Below the pieces are notes generated by a model, which ran no database searches, was not told where the DNA came from, and saw nothing but the letters and a program-made list of their open reading frames with translations. A DNA stretch of 24,723 nucleotides, taken from Citrobacter sp. GTDB lineage: Bacteria > Pseudomonadota > Gammaproteobacteria > Enterobacterales > Enterobacteriaceae. Made by a program: the position numbers and the translations under genes. Below, piece after piece: positions 18,341 through 24,723 of the stretch (within the stretch, counting starts at the first letter, position 1; each line of letters starts with the position of its first letter). Location of the stretch: NCBI GenBank assembly GCA_019415335.1, contig DXKH01000146.1, positions 1-24,723 on the forward strand, in the 5' to 3' direction.

Positions 18341-20893
18341 TTAGAACAGTTCGTGTGTCTCACCACCGTCAGTGATGGTCGTTCCCACCTCATGCACCGC
18401 CTGTTGTGTTGGCTGCGTGCCTTCGATGAAATATTCTGCCCGGCTGTTACCGCCGTTCGCCAGTTGCCCGGTACTGCGATCGATATTGACCGTGACAATA
18501 CCCGGTGGCGGCGTTAACGGCTCTTCAGGAACCCCCTCCAGCACCGCTTTCATGTAGGCATCCCATGCGGGTTGCGCACTCTTCGCGCCGCCTTCGTAGC
18601 CGGAGATCTGATCTTTGATCGCGCCAGAGGCGGTGGTGCGTCCCAGGTCACGACGGTGATCGTCAAACCCAATCCACACAGAGGTAACCACCCCCGGACC
18701 GTAACCGGAGAACCAGGCGTCTTTTGAGCTATTGGTGGTCCCGGTTTTACCGCCGATATCGTGGCGATTCAGATCGCGGCCTGCACGCCAACCGGTGCCC
18801 ATCCAGCCGGGTTCGCCGAAGATGTTGGTGTTCAGTGCGCTCTTAATCAGGAAGGCCAGCGGCGTGTTGATCACGTGCGGTGCGTACTCTTGTGCTCCGG
18901 TCTGTGCCACTAACGCCTGATTTGCCTGTTCCAGTTTGGGCATCGGCACGGCGGCGTTTTGCTGTTCACCAGAGATGGCGACATCTTCCACGTTGCTGTT
19001 TTCCAGAACGTTGGATTTCTGCGTATCACCGTAAATCACCGGGATATCGCATTCCGGACAAGCAATCTTCGGCTTCGCTTCGAAAATCACGCCGTTCTGG
19101 TCGGTTTCAATCTTGCTAATGAAATACGGGTCGACGAGGAAGCCGCCATTCGACATCACTGCATAACCGCGCGCCACCTGAAGCGGAGTAAAGGACGCGG
19201 AGCCCAGCGCCAGAGATTCGGTATGCACAATGTTTTGCGCCGGGAAGCCGAAACGTTGCAGGTATTCCGCTGCGTAGTCCACACCCATTGCTCGCATGGC
19301 GCGTACCATCACCACGTTTTTCGATTCACCCAGCCCTTGACGTAAACGAATTGGGCCGGCGTACTGCGGCGGTGAGTTCTTCGGACGCCAGTCGGAGCCG
19401 GCACCGGCATCCCAGCGGGAAATCGGCACATCGTTCAGCATACTCGCCAGCGTCAGACCTTTGTCCATCGCGGCGGTGTAGAGGAACGGCTTAATGTTAG
19501 AACCGACCTGACGCAGCGCCTGGGTGGCACGGTTGAACTTGCTCTGGTTAAAGTCAAAACCACCGACCAGCGCCAGCACGGCCCCATTTTTCGGATTGAT
19601 AGAGACCAGCGCGGAGTTCACATCCGGGACCTGCGCCAGCCACCAGGCTTCGCCCATCTTACGCACCCAGATCTGCTGACCGGTCTGCACCGCGTCAGTG
19701 ACTTTACGCGGCGTCGGTCCTTGCTGAGTATCCGAACGATAAGGACGCGCCCAACGAATGCCATCCATCCGCAGAGAGACCGAGGTGCCATCAGCCAGCA
19801 TCGCCGTCGCTTCCTGCGGGTTTGCACTGGTGATCGCCGCAGGCAGCAGCGGTCCGTAAGTTGGCAGCGCTTTCAGCGTATCCGTGATTTTCTTACTGTC
19901 CCATGCGGTTTCACCCACTTTCCACAGGACGTTAGCCGGACCGCGATAGCCGTGGCGCATGTCATAGTCCAGCACGTTATTGCGTACCGCCTGTTGCGCG
20001 GCCTGCTGCACCTTGCGGGTGATCGTGGTGTAAATGCGGTAACCGTCTTCATAGGCGTTTTCACCGTAACGGCTGTACATCTCCTGACGCACCATTTCTG
20101 ACAGGTACGGGGCGGAGAAAGCGATTTCCGGCGCATGATAGTTGGCATCGATCGGCTCGTTACGCGCCTGATCGTACTGTGCCTGGGTGATATACCCTTC
20201 GCTCAGCATGCGCGACAGCACCACGTTACGACGTGCGGTCGCGCGGTCCATCGAATAAAGCGGGTTAAAGGTCGAAGGCGCTTTCGGCAGACCGGCAATT
20301 ACCGCGATCTCCCCCAGATCAAGTTGGTCGACGGATTTCCCGAAATAGACCTGTGCCGCCGCACCAACGCCATAGGCGCGGTAACCGAGATAGATCTTGT
20401 TCAGATAGAGTTCTAGGATCTCATCTTTGCTCAGCAGTTGCTCAATGCGAATCGCCAGGAACACTTCCTTAATCTTACGCATCAACGTGCGTTCGGGGCT
20501 GAGGAAGAAGTTTCTCGCGAGCTGCTGCGTGATGGTACTCGCCCCCTGAGAGGCATGGCCGGAGAACAGCGCAACGCTGGCCGCACGGAAGATCCCCACC
20601 GGGTCAACGCCGTGGTGCTCATAGAAGCGACTGTCTTCTGTAGCGATAAAGGCTTTGACCATTTCCGGCGGGATCTGATTGAGCGTCACCGGAATACGAC
20701 GTTTCTCACCATATTGTGCGATGAGCTCGCCATCTGCGCTGTAAACCTGCATCGGGATCTGCAAACGCACATCTTTAAGCGTCGCGACGTCAGGTAACTG
20801 CGGCTCAATATAGCGATAGAGGCCATAAATCGAGCCTGCTCCCAGCAGGATGCAACATACTGCAAGGATCAATAAATACTTTACGAACTTCAC
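18341..20893 (-). CDS. mrcA: Penicillin-binding protein 1A (MrcA)
   Basis: A bifunctional inner-membrane murein synthase that polymerises and cross-links peptidoglycan. I place the start at GTG 20893 (850 residues, VKFVKYLLILAVCC read with Met first) as in E. coli; GGGAAA lies a few bases upstream. An in-frame ATG at 20917 would give 858 residues but has no ribosome site. In the 858-residue numbering the transglycosylase Glu94 (ATEDSRFYEHHG) and the transpeptidase Ser473 (GSNIKPF) match the positions used in the literature; they are 86 and 465 from the GTG. The SKN motif (GESKNVV) and KTGTT are present. One N-terminal membrane helix is followed by the glycosyltransferase domain, an OB-like domain (about 310-430) and the transpeptidase. 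It is divergent from hofM. Confidence 0.95.
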   Translation of the reverse strand: MKFVKYLLILAVCCILLGAGSIYGLYRYIEPQLPDVATLKDVRLQIPMQVYSADGELIAQYGEKRRIPVTLNQIPPEMVKAFIATEDSRFYEHHGVDPVGIFRAASVALFSGHASQGASTITQQLARNFFLSPERTLMRKIKEVFLAIRIEQLLSKDEILELYLNKIYLGYRAYGVGAAAQVYFGKSVDQLDLGEIAVIAGLPKAPSTFNPLYSMDRATARRNVVLSRMLSEGYITQAQYDQARNEPIDANYHAPEIAFSAPYLSEMVRQEMYSRYGENAYEDGYRIYTTITRKVQQAAQQAVRNNVLDYDMRHGYRGPANVLWKVGETAWDSKKITDTLKALPTYGPLLPAAITSANPQEATAMLADGTSVSLRMDGIRWARPYRSDTQQGPTPRKVTDAVQTGQQIWVRKMGEAWWLAQVPDVNSALVSINPKNGAVLALVGGFDFNQSKFNRATQALRQVGSNIKPFLYTAAMDKGLTLASMLNDVPISRWDAGAGSDWRPKNSPPQYAGPIRLRQGLGESKNVVMVRAMRAMGVDYAAEYLQRFGFPAQNIVHTESLALGSASFTPLQVARGYAVMSNGGFLVDPYFISKIETDQNGVIFEAKPKIACPECDIPVIYGDTQKSNVLENSNVEDVAISGEQQNAAVPMPKLEQANQALVAQTGAQEYAPHVINTPLAFLIKSALNTNIFGEPGWMGTGWRAGRDLNRHDIGGKTGTTNSSKDAWFSGYGPGVVTSVWIGFDDHRRDLGRTTASGAIKDQISGYEGGAKSAQPAWDAYMKAVLEGVPEEPLTPPPGIVTVNIDRSTGQLANGGNSRAEYFIEGTQPTQQAVHEVGTTITDGGETHELF

Positions 20894-21013
20894 CGGAGAT
20901 TTCCCATTTAGTTTCATTTGGGCAGTTTATAAACAACCGCGCGGTAGTATAAAGGCAAGCCAGACGCATTGATATACCCGCGAGAGCGACGGGTGATAAG
21001 GAGATCATCAGCA
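20894..21013. promoter_or_regulatory. Divergent mrcA/hofM control region
   Basis: This 120-bp gap must hold elements for both genes. On the minus strand TATACT (20951-20946) is a fair -10 for mrcA, without a good -35. For hofM, AAGGAG (20998-21003) is a strong ribosome site 10 bases before the ATG. I find no clear CRP-S (TGCGA-N6-TCGCA) site, although Sxy/CRP-S control of this operon has been described in E. coli. Confidence 0.35.
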
Positions 21014-21793
21014 ATGGCTTTCAGATTCTGGCAAGTCGGCTTGCACATTCAGCCACACGAAGCCCTGGCGGTTGCCGTCGTTCGCGGCGCGTCGGGTTGG
21101 TATCTACAGCGCTGGTGGCGTTTGCCGCTGGCACAACACACAATCAACGGCGGACAGTTCCACGACGCCGAACAGCTTATTGCGTTGTTACAACCGTGGA
21201 GTCGCGAACTGCCGCAACGCCACCATATTCACCTCTCTTTTCCCGCGAGTCGGACGCGGCAGAAGCGCTTTCCTCACCCGTCAATGTCACTTCGCGAGCA
21301 CGAACAAACGGCCTGGCTGACAGGGGCGATGGCGCGTGAACTGGACATGGAATCGGCGGCCCTGCGCTTTGATTATAGTGAAGATGTTCTTGCCCCGGCC
21401 TATACGGTCACCGCTGCCCAGGACAAAGAGATTTCAGGCCTGTTGACGCTGGCAAAAAACCTCGGCGTGAATGTTACTGCGATTACGCCGGATGCCTGCG
21501 CATTGCAACGTCTGCTGCCTTTTCTTTCCCCGGAACAGACCAGCCTGGCGTGGCGCGATGACACGCAGTGGTTGTGGGCGACTCGCAACGCCTGGGGGCG
21601 AAAACCGCTGACAGAAATAACCCATATTCACGACCTGGCCGCTGCGCTTTCTCTCAGGTCTGAAGAGGTGGCGCTCTGTGCAAAAGAAGGCTTTGACCCC
21701 TGGCAGGCGGTTTCAATCCGTCAGCCCCCTGTCCCTGTGGAAGGTCATGCTTTCGCCGTTGCGCTGGGACTGGCGCTGGGGGGAATGCGCTGA
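21014..21793 (+). CDS. hofM: HofM, PilM/ComA-like pilus assembly protein
   Basis: A 259-residue protein beginning MAFRFWQVGLHIQPHEALAV, same length as E. coli HofM (YrfD). The family is a PilM-like actin-fold cytoplasmic protein that joins the PilN/PilO inner-membrane complex in type IV pilus and DNA-uptake machines. Typical blocks are PASRTRQKRFPHPSMSL and HEQTAWLTGAMARELDM. The frame is open upstream to 20969, but the AAGGAG at 20998-21003 and the family start support 21014. The stop overlaps hofN by one base (TGATG). In E. coli, loss of hofM-Q prevents use of DNA as a nutrient; a pilus has not been shown. Confidence 0.92.
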   Translation: MAFRFWQVGLHIQPHEALAVAVVRGASGWYLQRWWRLPLAQHTINGGQFHDAEQLIALLQPWSRELPQRHHIHLSFPASRTRQKRFPHPSMSLREHEQTAWLTGAMARELDMESAALRFDYSEDVLAPAYTVTAAQDKEISGLLTLAKNLGVNVTAITPDACALQRLLPFLSPEQTSLAWRDDTQWLWATRNAWGRKPLTEITHIHDLAAALSLRSEEVALCAKEGFDPWQAVSIRQPPVPVEGHAFAVALGLALGGMR

Positions 21794-22332
21794 TGCAATC
21801 CCCTGTTAATTTTTTGCCCTGGCGGCAACAGCGACGTAACGCCTGTGTGCGTTTATGGATTGGGTTGTTCAGTGCGTCCACGGTGATTGTGCTGGCGCTA
21901 ATGCTTCCCGGATTCGCTGCCCACAGCATGAACGGGCGGGTGAATACAGTTTTACTGCAGGGGGAGCAGCAACTCGCAGCGGCAATGGCGACAGTGAAAC
22001 CCCGGCAGGAGGCGCGTCGACAACAGTCGCAACTTGCCATTCAACGAGACAGATTGCGGGAGCTGACCCGTCGCTGGCAGTCGGCGCTGGAAAGCCTTGC
22101 GTTGAGCCTACCCGCACAGGTCTGGCTGATCAGCATGGACTACCAGCAGAGTAGGCTGGAGCTTAGCGGAAAAGCGCTTACCTTTTCTGCGCTCAGCGCG
22201 CTGGAAACCGCTCTGCGCGACTCGCCGATGTTTGAGATAAACCACACCGGTGCCACCTTGCGGGATGCGCAGGGGTACTGGCAGTTTCAGTACCGGCTGA
22301 TATGGAGAGAAGCGCATGATCGCCCTCTTTGA
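21793..22332 (+). CDS. hofN: HofN, PilN/ComB-like inner-membrane protein
   Basis: A 179-residue bitopic protein of the PilN family. A short cytoplasmic N-terminus MQSPVNFLPWRQQRR carries the NFLPWR motif that PilN uses to bind PilM. One membrane helix follows at about residues 20-43, then an alpha-helical, probably coiled-coil stretch (about 57-100, rich in Q, R and E), then a small periplasmic alpha/beta domain. It starts in the TGATG that ends hofM and overlaps hofO by 17 bases, so its level is tied to both neighbours. Confidence 0.9.
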   Translation: MQSPVNFLPWRQQRRNACVRLWIGLFSASTVIVLALMLPGFAAHSMNGRVNTVLLQGEQQLAAAMATVKPRQEARRQQSQLAIQRDRLRELTRRWQSALESLALSLPAQVWLISMDYQQSRLELSGKALTFSALSALETALRDSPMFEINHTGATLRDAQGYWQFQYRLIWREAHDRPL

Positions 22333-22774
22333 CGCCTGGTGCGCCTTTTCGCCACGTACACGCGTTGTCTGCTGGGTCAGTTGGGTGACAACGAGCAGTG
22401 TGTTTACGACGTTTTTTCTGCTCTTCCCGGGAATGGGTGGTGGTGATGCGCTTAACCTACAACGGGCGGCAAACCGCCAGTTCAGGTCAGCGTTGTACCA
22501 CCTCTCCGGCGCGCAGACTGAACCGCCGGTTTCATCGGCATCGCAAACGTCACCGTTTTCTCCCCTCTCGCTTCAGGTGCCGAATGTGCAGTTGCTGCAC
22601 TGGCAACCGTCGGCACAGGGGGGCGAACTCGCGGTGAAGGCTCCATGGGAGGCGATGGTGTCGTTATTCGGTTATCTGGCGGCGCGAGGGATGGCCGTGA
22701 GTGGATTCTCACTGAAGGTGGAAAACGATGAACGACTGTTGACGCTCACTCTGGAGTCTTTCCATGAAGGGTAG
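22316..22774 (+). CDS. hofO: HofO, PilO/ComC-like inner-membrane protein
   Basis: A 152-residue protein, slightly longer than the 146 I recall for E. coli HofO. One membrane helix lies near residues 16-38 (VVCWVSWVTTSSVFTTFFLLF). A PilO-like periplasmic ferredoxin-fold domain follows (WEAMVSLFGYLAARGMAVSGFSLKVENDERLLTLTLESF at the end). A Ser/Pro-rich linker (about 66-86) separates the two. It overlaps hofN by 17 and hofP by 11 bases. Sequence is poorly conserved in this family, so the call relies on position, topology and the C-terminal pattern. Confidence 0.87.
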   Translation: MIALFDAWCAFSPRTRVVCWVSWVTTSSVFTTFFLLFPGMGGGDALNLQRAANRQFRSALYHLSGAQTEPPVSSASQTSPFSPLSLQVPNVQLLHWQPSAQGGELAVKAPWEAMVSLFGYLAARGMAVSGFSLKVENDERLLTLTLESFHEG

Positions 22775-23168
22775 GGACGCAGGGTTGGTGGCTCTTTCAC
22801 TGTTGATGCTGACCGGCATGCGTGATCCGTTTCGCCAGCCCGAAGATCGTTGTCATGGTGCCGAACTGACTCAGTGGCGGTATCAGGGAATGGTGAGCCG
22901 GGGTGAGCGTAATATTGGCCTGTTGCAGGACGGGCAGCACCGCTGGCGACGTGTCGAGCAGCATGAGGTTCTGGATAACGGCTGGACGATCGCGCAACTC
23001 ACCGCCCTGACGCTAACCGTGAATACGGGTGAAGAGTGTGACCCGCCCCAGTGGCAGTGGCAAAGACAAGGAGAGGTTAATGAAGCAATGGATACTGGTG
23101 GGATTGATCGCCATCCTGCAACCCGTTCTGGCAGGAAAACCCCAGAACGTGACGCTAGTGGTGGATGA
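22764..23168 (+). CDS. hofP: HofP, PilP/ComD-like periplasmic protein
   Basis: A 134-residue protein with a short hydrophobic N-terminus (MKGRDAGLVALSLLMLTGM), which looks like a signal sequence without a lipobox cysteine, then RDPFRQPEDRC, the PilP-like DPF(R/K) motif. The core (about 33-100) has two conserved cysteines (Cys30 and Cys92). PilP-type proteins link the inner-membrane PilN/PilO to the secretin. The last 30 residues (EVNEAMDTGGIDRHPATRSG and beyond) are encoded by DNA that also encodes the HofQ signal peptide in another frame. Length equals that of E. coli HofP, so the overlap is ancestral. Confidence 0.9.
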   Translation: MKGRDAGLVALSLLMLTGMRDPFRQPEDRCHGAELTQWRYQGMVSRGERNIGLLQDGQHRWRRVEQHEVLDNGWTIAQLTALTLTVNTGEECDPPQWQWQRQGEVNEAMDTGGIDRHPATRSGRKTPERDASGG

Positions 23169-24318
23169 CGTTCCCGTCACGCAGGTTCTTCAGGCGTTGG
23201 CTGAGCAGGAGCGGAAAAACCTTGTGGTGTCGCCAGATGTTAGCGGCGTGGTGTCGTTGCATCTGACGGATGTCCCGTGGAAACAGGCGCTTCAGACGGT
23301 GGTGAAGAGCGCCGGACTGGTGCTACGTCAGGAAGGATCGATTTTACATGTGCATTCTGAAAGCTGGCAGAGCGAAGAGACGGCACGGCAGGAGGCGGAG
23401 ATCGCAAGACGGCAGGCGAGTTTACCCTTGGAGAATCGGCACATTGCGCTGCATTACGCTGATGCCACTGAACTGGCGAAAGCAGGGGGTAAGTTGCTGA
23501 GCGCCAAAGGCAGTCTCACGGTGGACAAGCGCACCAACCGACTGCTGGTCAGAGACAATCCGCCGACGCTGGCGCTGGTGGAGCAGTGGGTGGCGCAAAT
23601 GGATCTCCCGATAGAACAGGTCGAACTGGCGGCACATATCGTCACCATTAATGAAAAAAGCCTACGTGAGTTGGGGGTGAAATGGACGCTGGCTGAAGCC
23701 GAGATGGATGGTGCCGTGGGGCAAGTGACAACGATAGCCAGCGATCTCTCGGTCGCAAATGCTACCACCCGCGTCGGGTTTAATATTGGCCGTATTAATG
23801 GCCGGTTACTGGATCTGGAACTGTCCGCGCTGGAGCAACAGCAACAGCTCGATATTATTGCCAGTCCGCGTTTGCTGGCTTCCCATCTGCAGCCTGCCAG
23901 TATCAAGCAGGGGAGCGAGATCCCCTATCAGGTTTCTAGCGGTGAAAGCGGCGCGACGTCGGTGGAGTTTAAAGAGGCCGTGCTGGGGATGGAAGTCACT
24001 CCTACGGTCTTACCGAAGGGGCGGATCCGTCTGAAGCTGCGCATCAGCCAGAACATGCCGGGGCAGATGCTGCAACAGGCTGACGGTGAGGTGCTGGCTA
24101 TCGATAAGCAGGAAATTGAAACGCAGGTCGAGGTGAAAAGCGGAGAGACGCTGGCACTGGGCGGTATTTTTTCAAACAAGAACAAAACCGGTAAAGACAG
24201 TATTCCGCTGTTAGGTGACATCCCCTGGCTTGGACAACTCTTTCGCCACGATGGGAAGGAAAATGACCGTCGTGAGTTGGTGGTATTTATTACGCCCAGA
24301 TTGGTCTCGACAGAATGA
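23080..24318 (+). CDS. hofQ: HofQ, PilQ/ComE-like outer-membrane secretin
   Basis: A 412-residue secretin, same length as E. coli HofQ. The signal peptide MKQWILVGLIAILQPVLA (1-18) is followed by a secretin N-terminal STN-type domain (about 25-95), an N1/KH-like domain (about 125-190, KGSLTVDKRTNRLLVRDNPP) and the secretin pore domain (about 200-410, with SPRLLASHLQPASIKQGSEI and VEVKSGETLALGGIF). The ATG at 23080 has AAGGAG 6 bases upstream; the frame is open to 23029 but without that support. The gene overlaps hofP by 89 bp. HofQ would form the outer-membrane ring through which a pseudopilus or DNA passes. No pilin or ATPase gene is in this operon, so partners must lie elsewhere. Confidence 0.95.
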   Translation: MKQWILVGLIAILQPVLAGKPQNVTLVVDDVPVTQVLQALAEQERKNLVVSPDVSGVVSLHLTDVPWKQALQTVVKSAGLVLRQEGSILHVHSESWQSEETARQEAEIARRQASLPLENRHIALHYADATELAKAGGKLLSAKGSLTVDKRTNRLLVRDNPPTLALVEQWVAQMDLPIEQVELAAHIVTINEKSLRELGVKWTLAEAEMDGAVGQVTTIASDLSVANATTRVGFNIGRINGRLLDLELSALEQQQQLDIIASPRLLASHLQPASIKQGSEIPYQVSSGESGATSVEFKEAVLGMEVTPTVLPKGRIRLKLRISQNMPGQMLQQADGEVLAIDKQEIETQVEVKSGETLALGGIFSNKNKTGKDSIPLLGDIPWLGQLFRHDGKENDRRELVVFITPRLVSTE

Positions 24319-24366
24319 TTTATGCATGAAACACCGTTGTTTTTGCACTTAACTCGTTTCAGGGAT

Positions 24367-24395
24367 TTGACGTGCGCAGCTATTTAGCATACAAG
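24367..24395 (+). promoter_or_regulatory. Candidate aroK promoter
   Basis: TTGACG (24367-24372), 17-bp spacer, then TACAAG (24390-24395): five of six and four of six consensus bases with ideal spacing. Transcription would start near 24402, giving a leader of about 220 bases before aroK. Confidence 0.45.
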
Positions 24396-24423
24396 GAGTA
24401 CCGATTTGAGAGTCGGTACTTCT
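24394..24423 (+). repeat. Hairpin at the start of the aroK leader
   Basis: AGGAGTACCGA (24394-24404) pairs with TCGGTACTTCT (24413-24423): 11 pairs, one of them G-U, with an 8-base loop. There is no following T-run, so it is not a classic terminator. The left arm recurs at 24610-24620. Confidence 0.7.
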
Positions 24424-24609
24424 CATCGCCGTCCGGCAATGCCGACTCGGGTTGTCTACAATCTGGTTTGATGATTTATTCAGTTGCCAAACCTGCTTGA
24501 GTATTGAGATAATTTTCAGTCTGACTCTCGCAATATCTTATGAGGTTTCAGTTCATGTCCTGCTGCGCTCAGTGTCTGCGACGCGGGTTTATCATTAACG
24601 AATAGTCTT

Positions 24610-24620
24610 AGTAGTACCGA
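24610..24620 (+). repeat. Second copy of the hairpin arm next to the aroK start
   Basis: AGTAGTACCGA matches the hairpin's left arm AGGAGTACCGA at ten of eleven bases, 216 bp downstream, and ends 4 bases before the aroK ATG. It occupies the place where a ribosome site would be. Confidence 0.65.
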
Positions 24621-24624
24621 AAAA

Positions 24625-24723
24625 ATGGCAGAGAAACGCAATATCTTTCTGGTTGGGCCTATGGGTGCCGGAAAAAGCACTATTGGGCGCCAGTTAGCTC
24701 AACAACTCAATATGGAATTTTAC
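24625..24723 (+). CDS. aroK: Shikimate kinase I, N-terminal fragment
   Basis: The first 33 codons are present and run off the right edge. The translation begins [19 protein letters not shown], which I recognise as AroK; the P-loop GPMGAGKST is at residues 11-19. The enzyme phosphorylates shikimate with ATP in the path to chorismate and aromatic amino acids. No good Shine-Dalgarno is visible: the bases before the ATG are AGTACCGAAAAA. The position after hofQ is the same as in E. coli, where aroK is usually followed by aroB. Confidence 0.95.

Larger units (their letters stand above)
24319..24624. other. Intergenic region hofQ-aroK: aroK leader
   Basis: This 306-bp gap holds no gene I can support. 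It has a candidate promoter (24367-24395), a long hairpin (24394-24423), a degenerate REP-like GC patch (about 24426-24450), an AT-rich stretch, and a repeat of the hairpin arm (24610-24620) just before the aroK start. Confidence 0.65.

Noticed and set aside
20894..21013. A CRP-S (Sxy-dependent) site upstream of hofM
   Set aside because: I looked for TGCGA-N6-TCGCA on both strands of the gap and found no acceptable match; a degenerate site cannot be excluded by eye.
24426..24450. REP element or terminator after hofQ in the GC-rich patch
   Set aside because: Only short imperfect pairs (GCCG with CGGC) form and no T-run follows.

Overview
The window is a stretch of conserved core chromosome from a member of the Enterobacteriaceae close to Escherichia, Salmonella and Citrobacter. 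I base this on near-identity of the translated proteins to what I remember of the E. coli and Salmonella families (OmpR looks unchanged; EnvZ, GreB, YhgF, FeoC and HslR differ by few residues) and on gene order matching the E. coli nfuA-gntX-bioH to hofQ-aroK region, read in reverse. A Citrobacter-like genome is my best guess, but the genus is not proven by what I can see. I see no prophage, insertion sequence, CRISPR array, tRNA or rRNA.

Layout, left to right. (1) 1-1618: the first 22 codons of nfuA and all of gntX on the minus strand, then divergent bioH on the plus strand. A close match to an IscR type 1 site sits in front of nfuA. (2) 1664-5615: rpnA-like nuclease gene, then feoC, feoB and feoA, all minus. 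The feo operon has a Fur box and an upstream FNR site, the expected logic for ferrous iron uptake (iron-starved and anaerobic). (3) 5991-8881: yhgF (Tex-like RNA-binding protein) and greB, both minus. (4) 9108-11176: the ompR-envZ osmosensing operon on the plus strand, divergent from greB with a strong CRP-like site between them. (5) 11231-12850: pckA, minus, with two CRP-like sites upstream. A bidirectional terminator separates it from envZ. (6) 13224-17405: igaA, yrfG, hslR, hslO, all minus: envelope stress (Rcs) control, a nucleotidase and two heat-shock proteins. (7) 17731-18291: nudE, plus; a bidirectional terminator follows. (8) 18341-20893: mrcA (PBP1a), minus. (9) 21014-24318: hofMNOPQ, plus, a tightly overlapping operon related to the type IV pilus assembly/secretin (PilMNOPQ, ComABCDE) set. 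(10) 24625 to the end: the start of aroK, plus.

The most unusual structure is small. The hofP and hofQ reading frames overlap by 89 bp. The rpnA-like gene carries three 24-bp coding repeats. The nudE/igaA intergenic region has a perfect 10-bp inverted repeat over a candidate promoter. In the aroK leader, an 11-nt element appears twice in direct orientation and once inverted, so the inverted copy can pair either with a hairpin partner or with the bases just before the aroK start codon. No wholly new biological system is visible; these regulatory and overlap features are the best leads.
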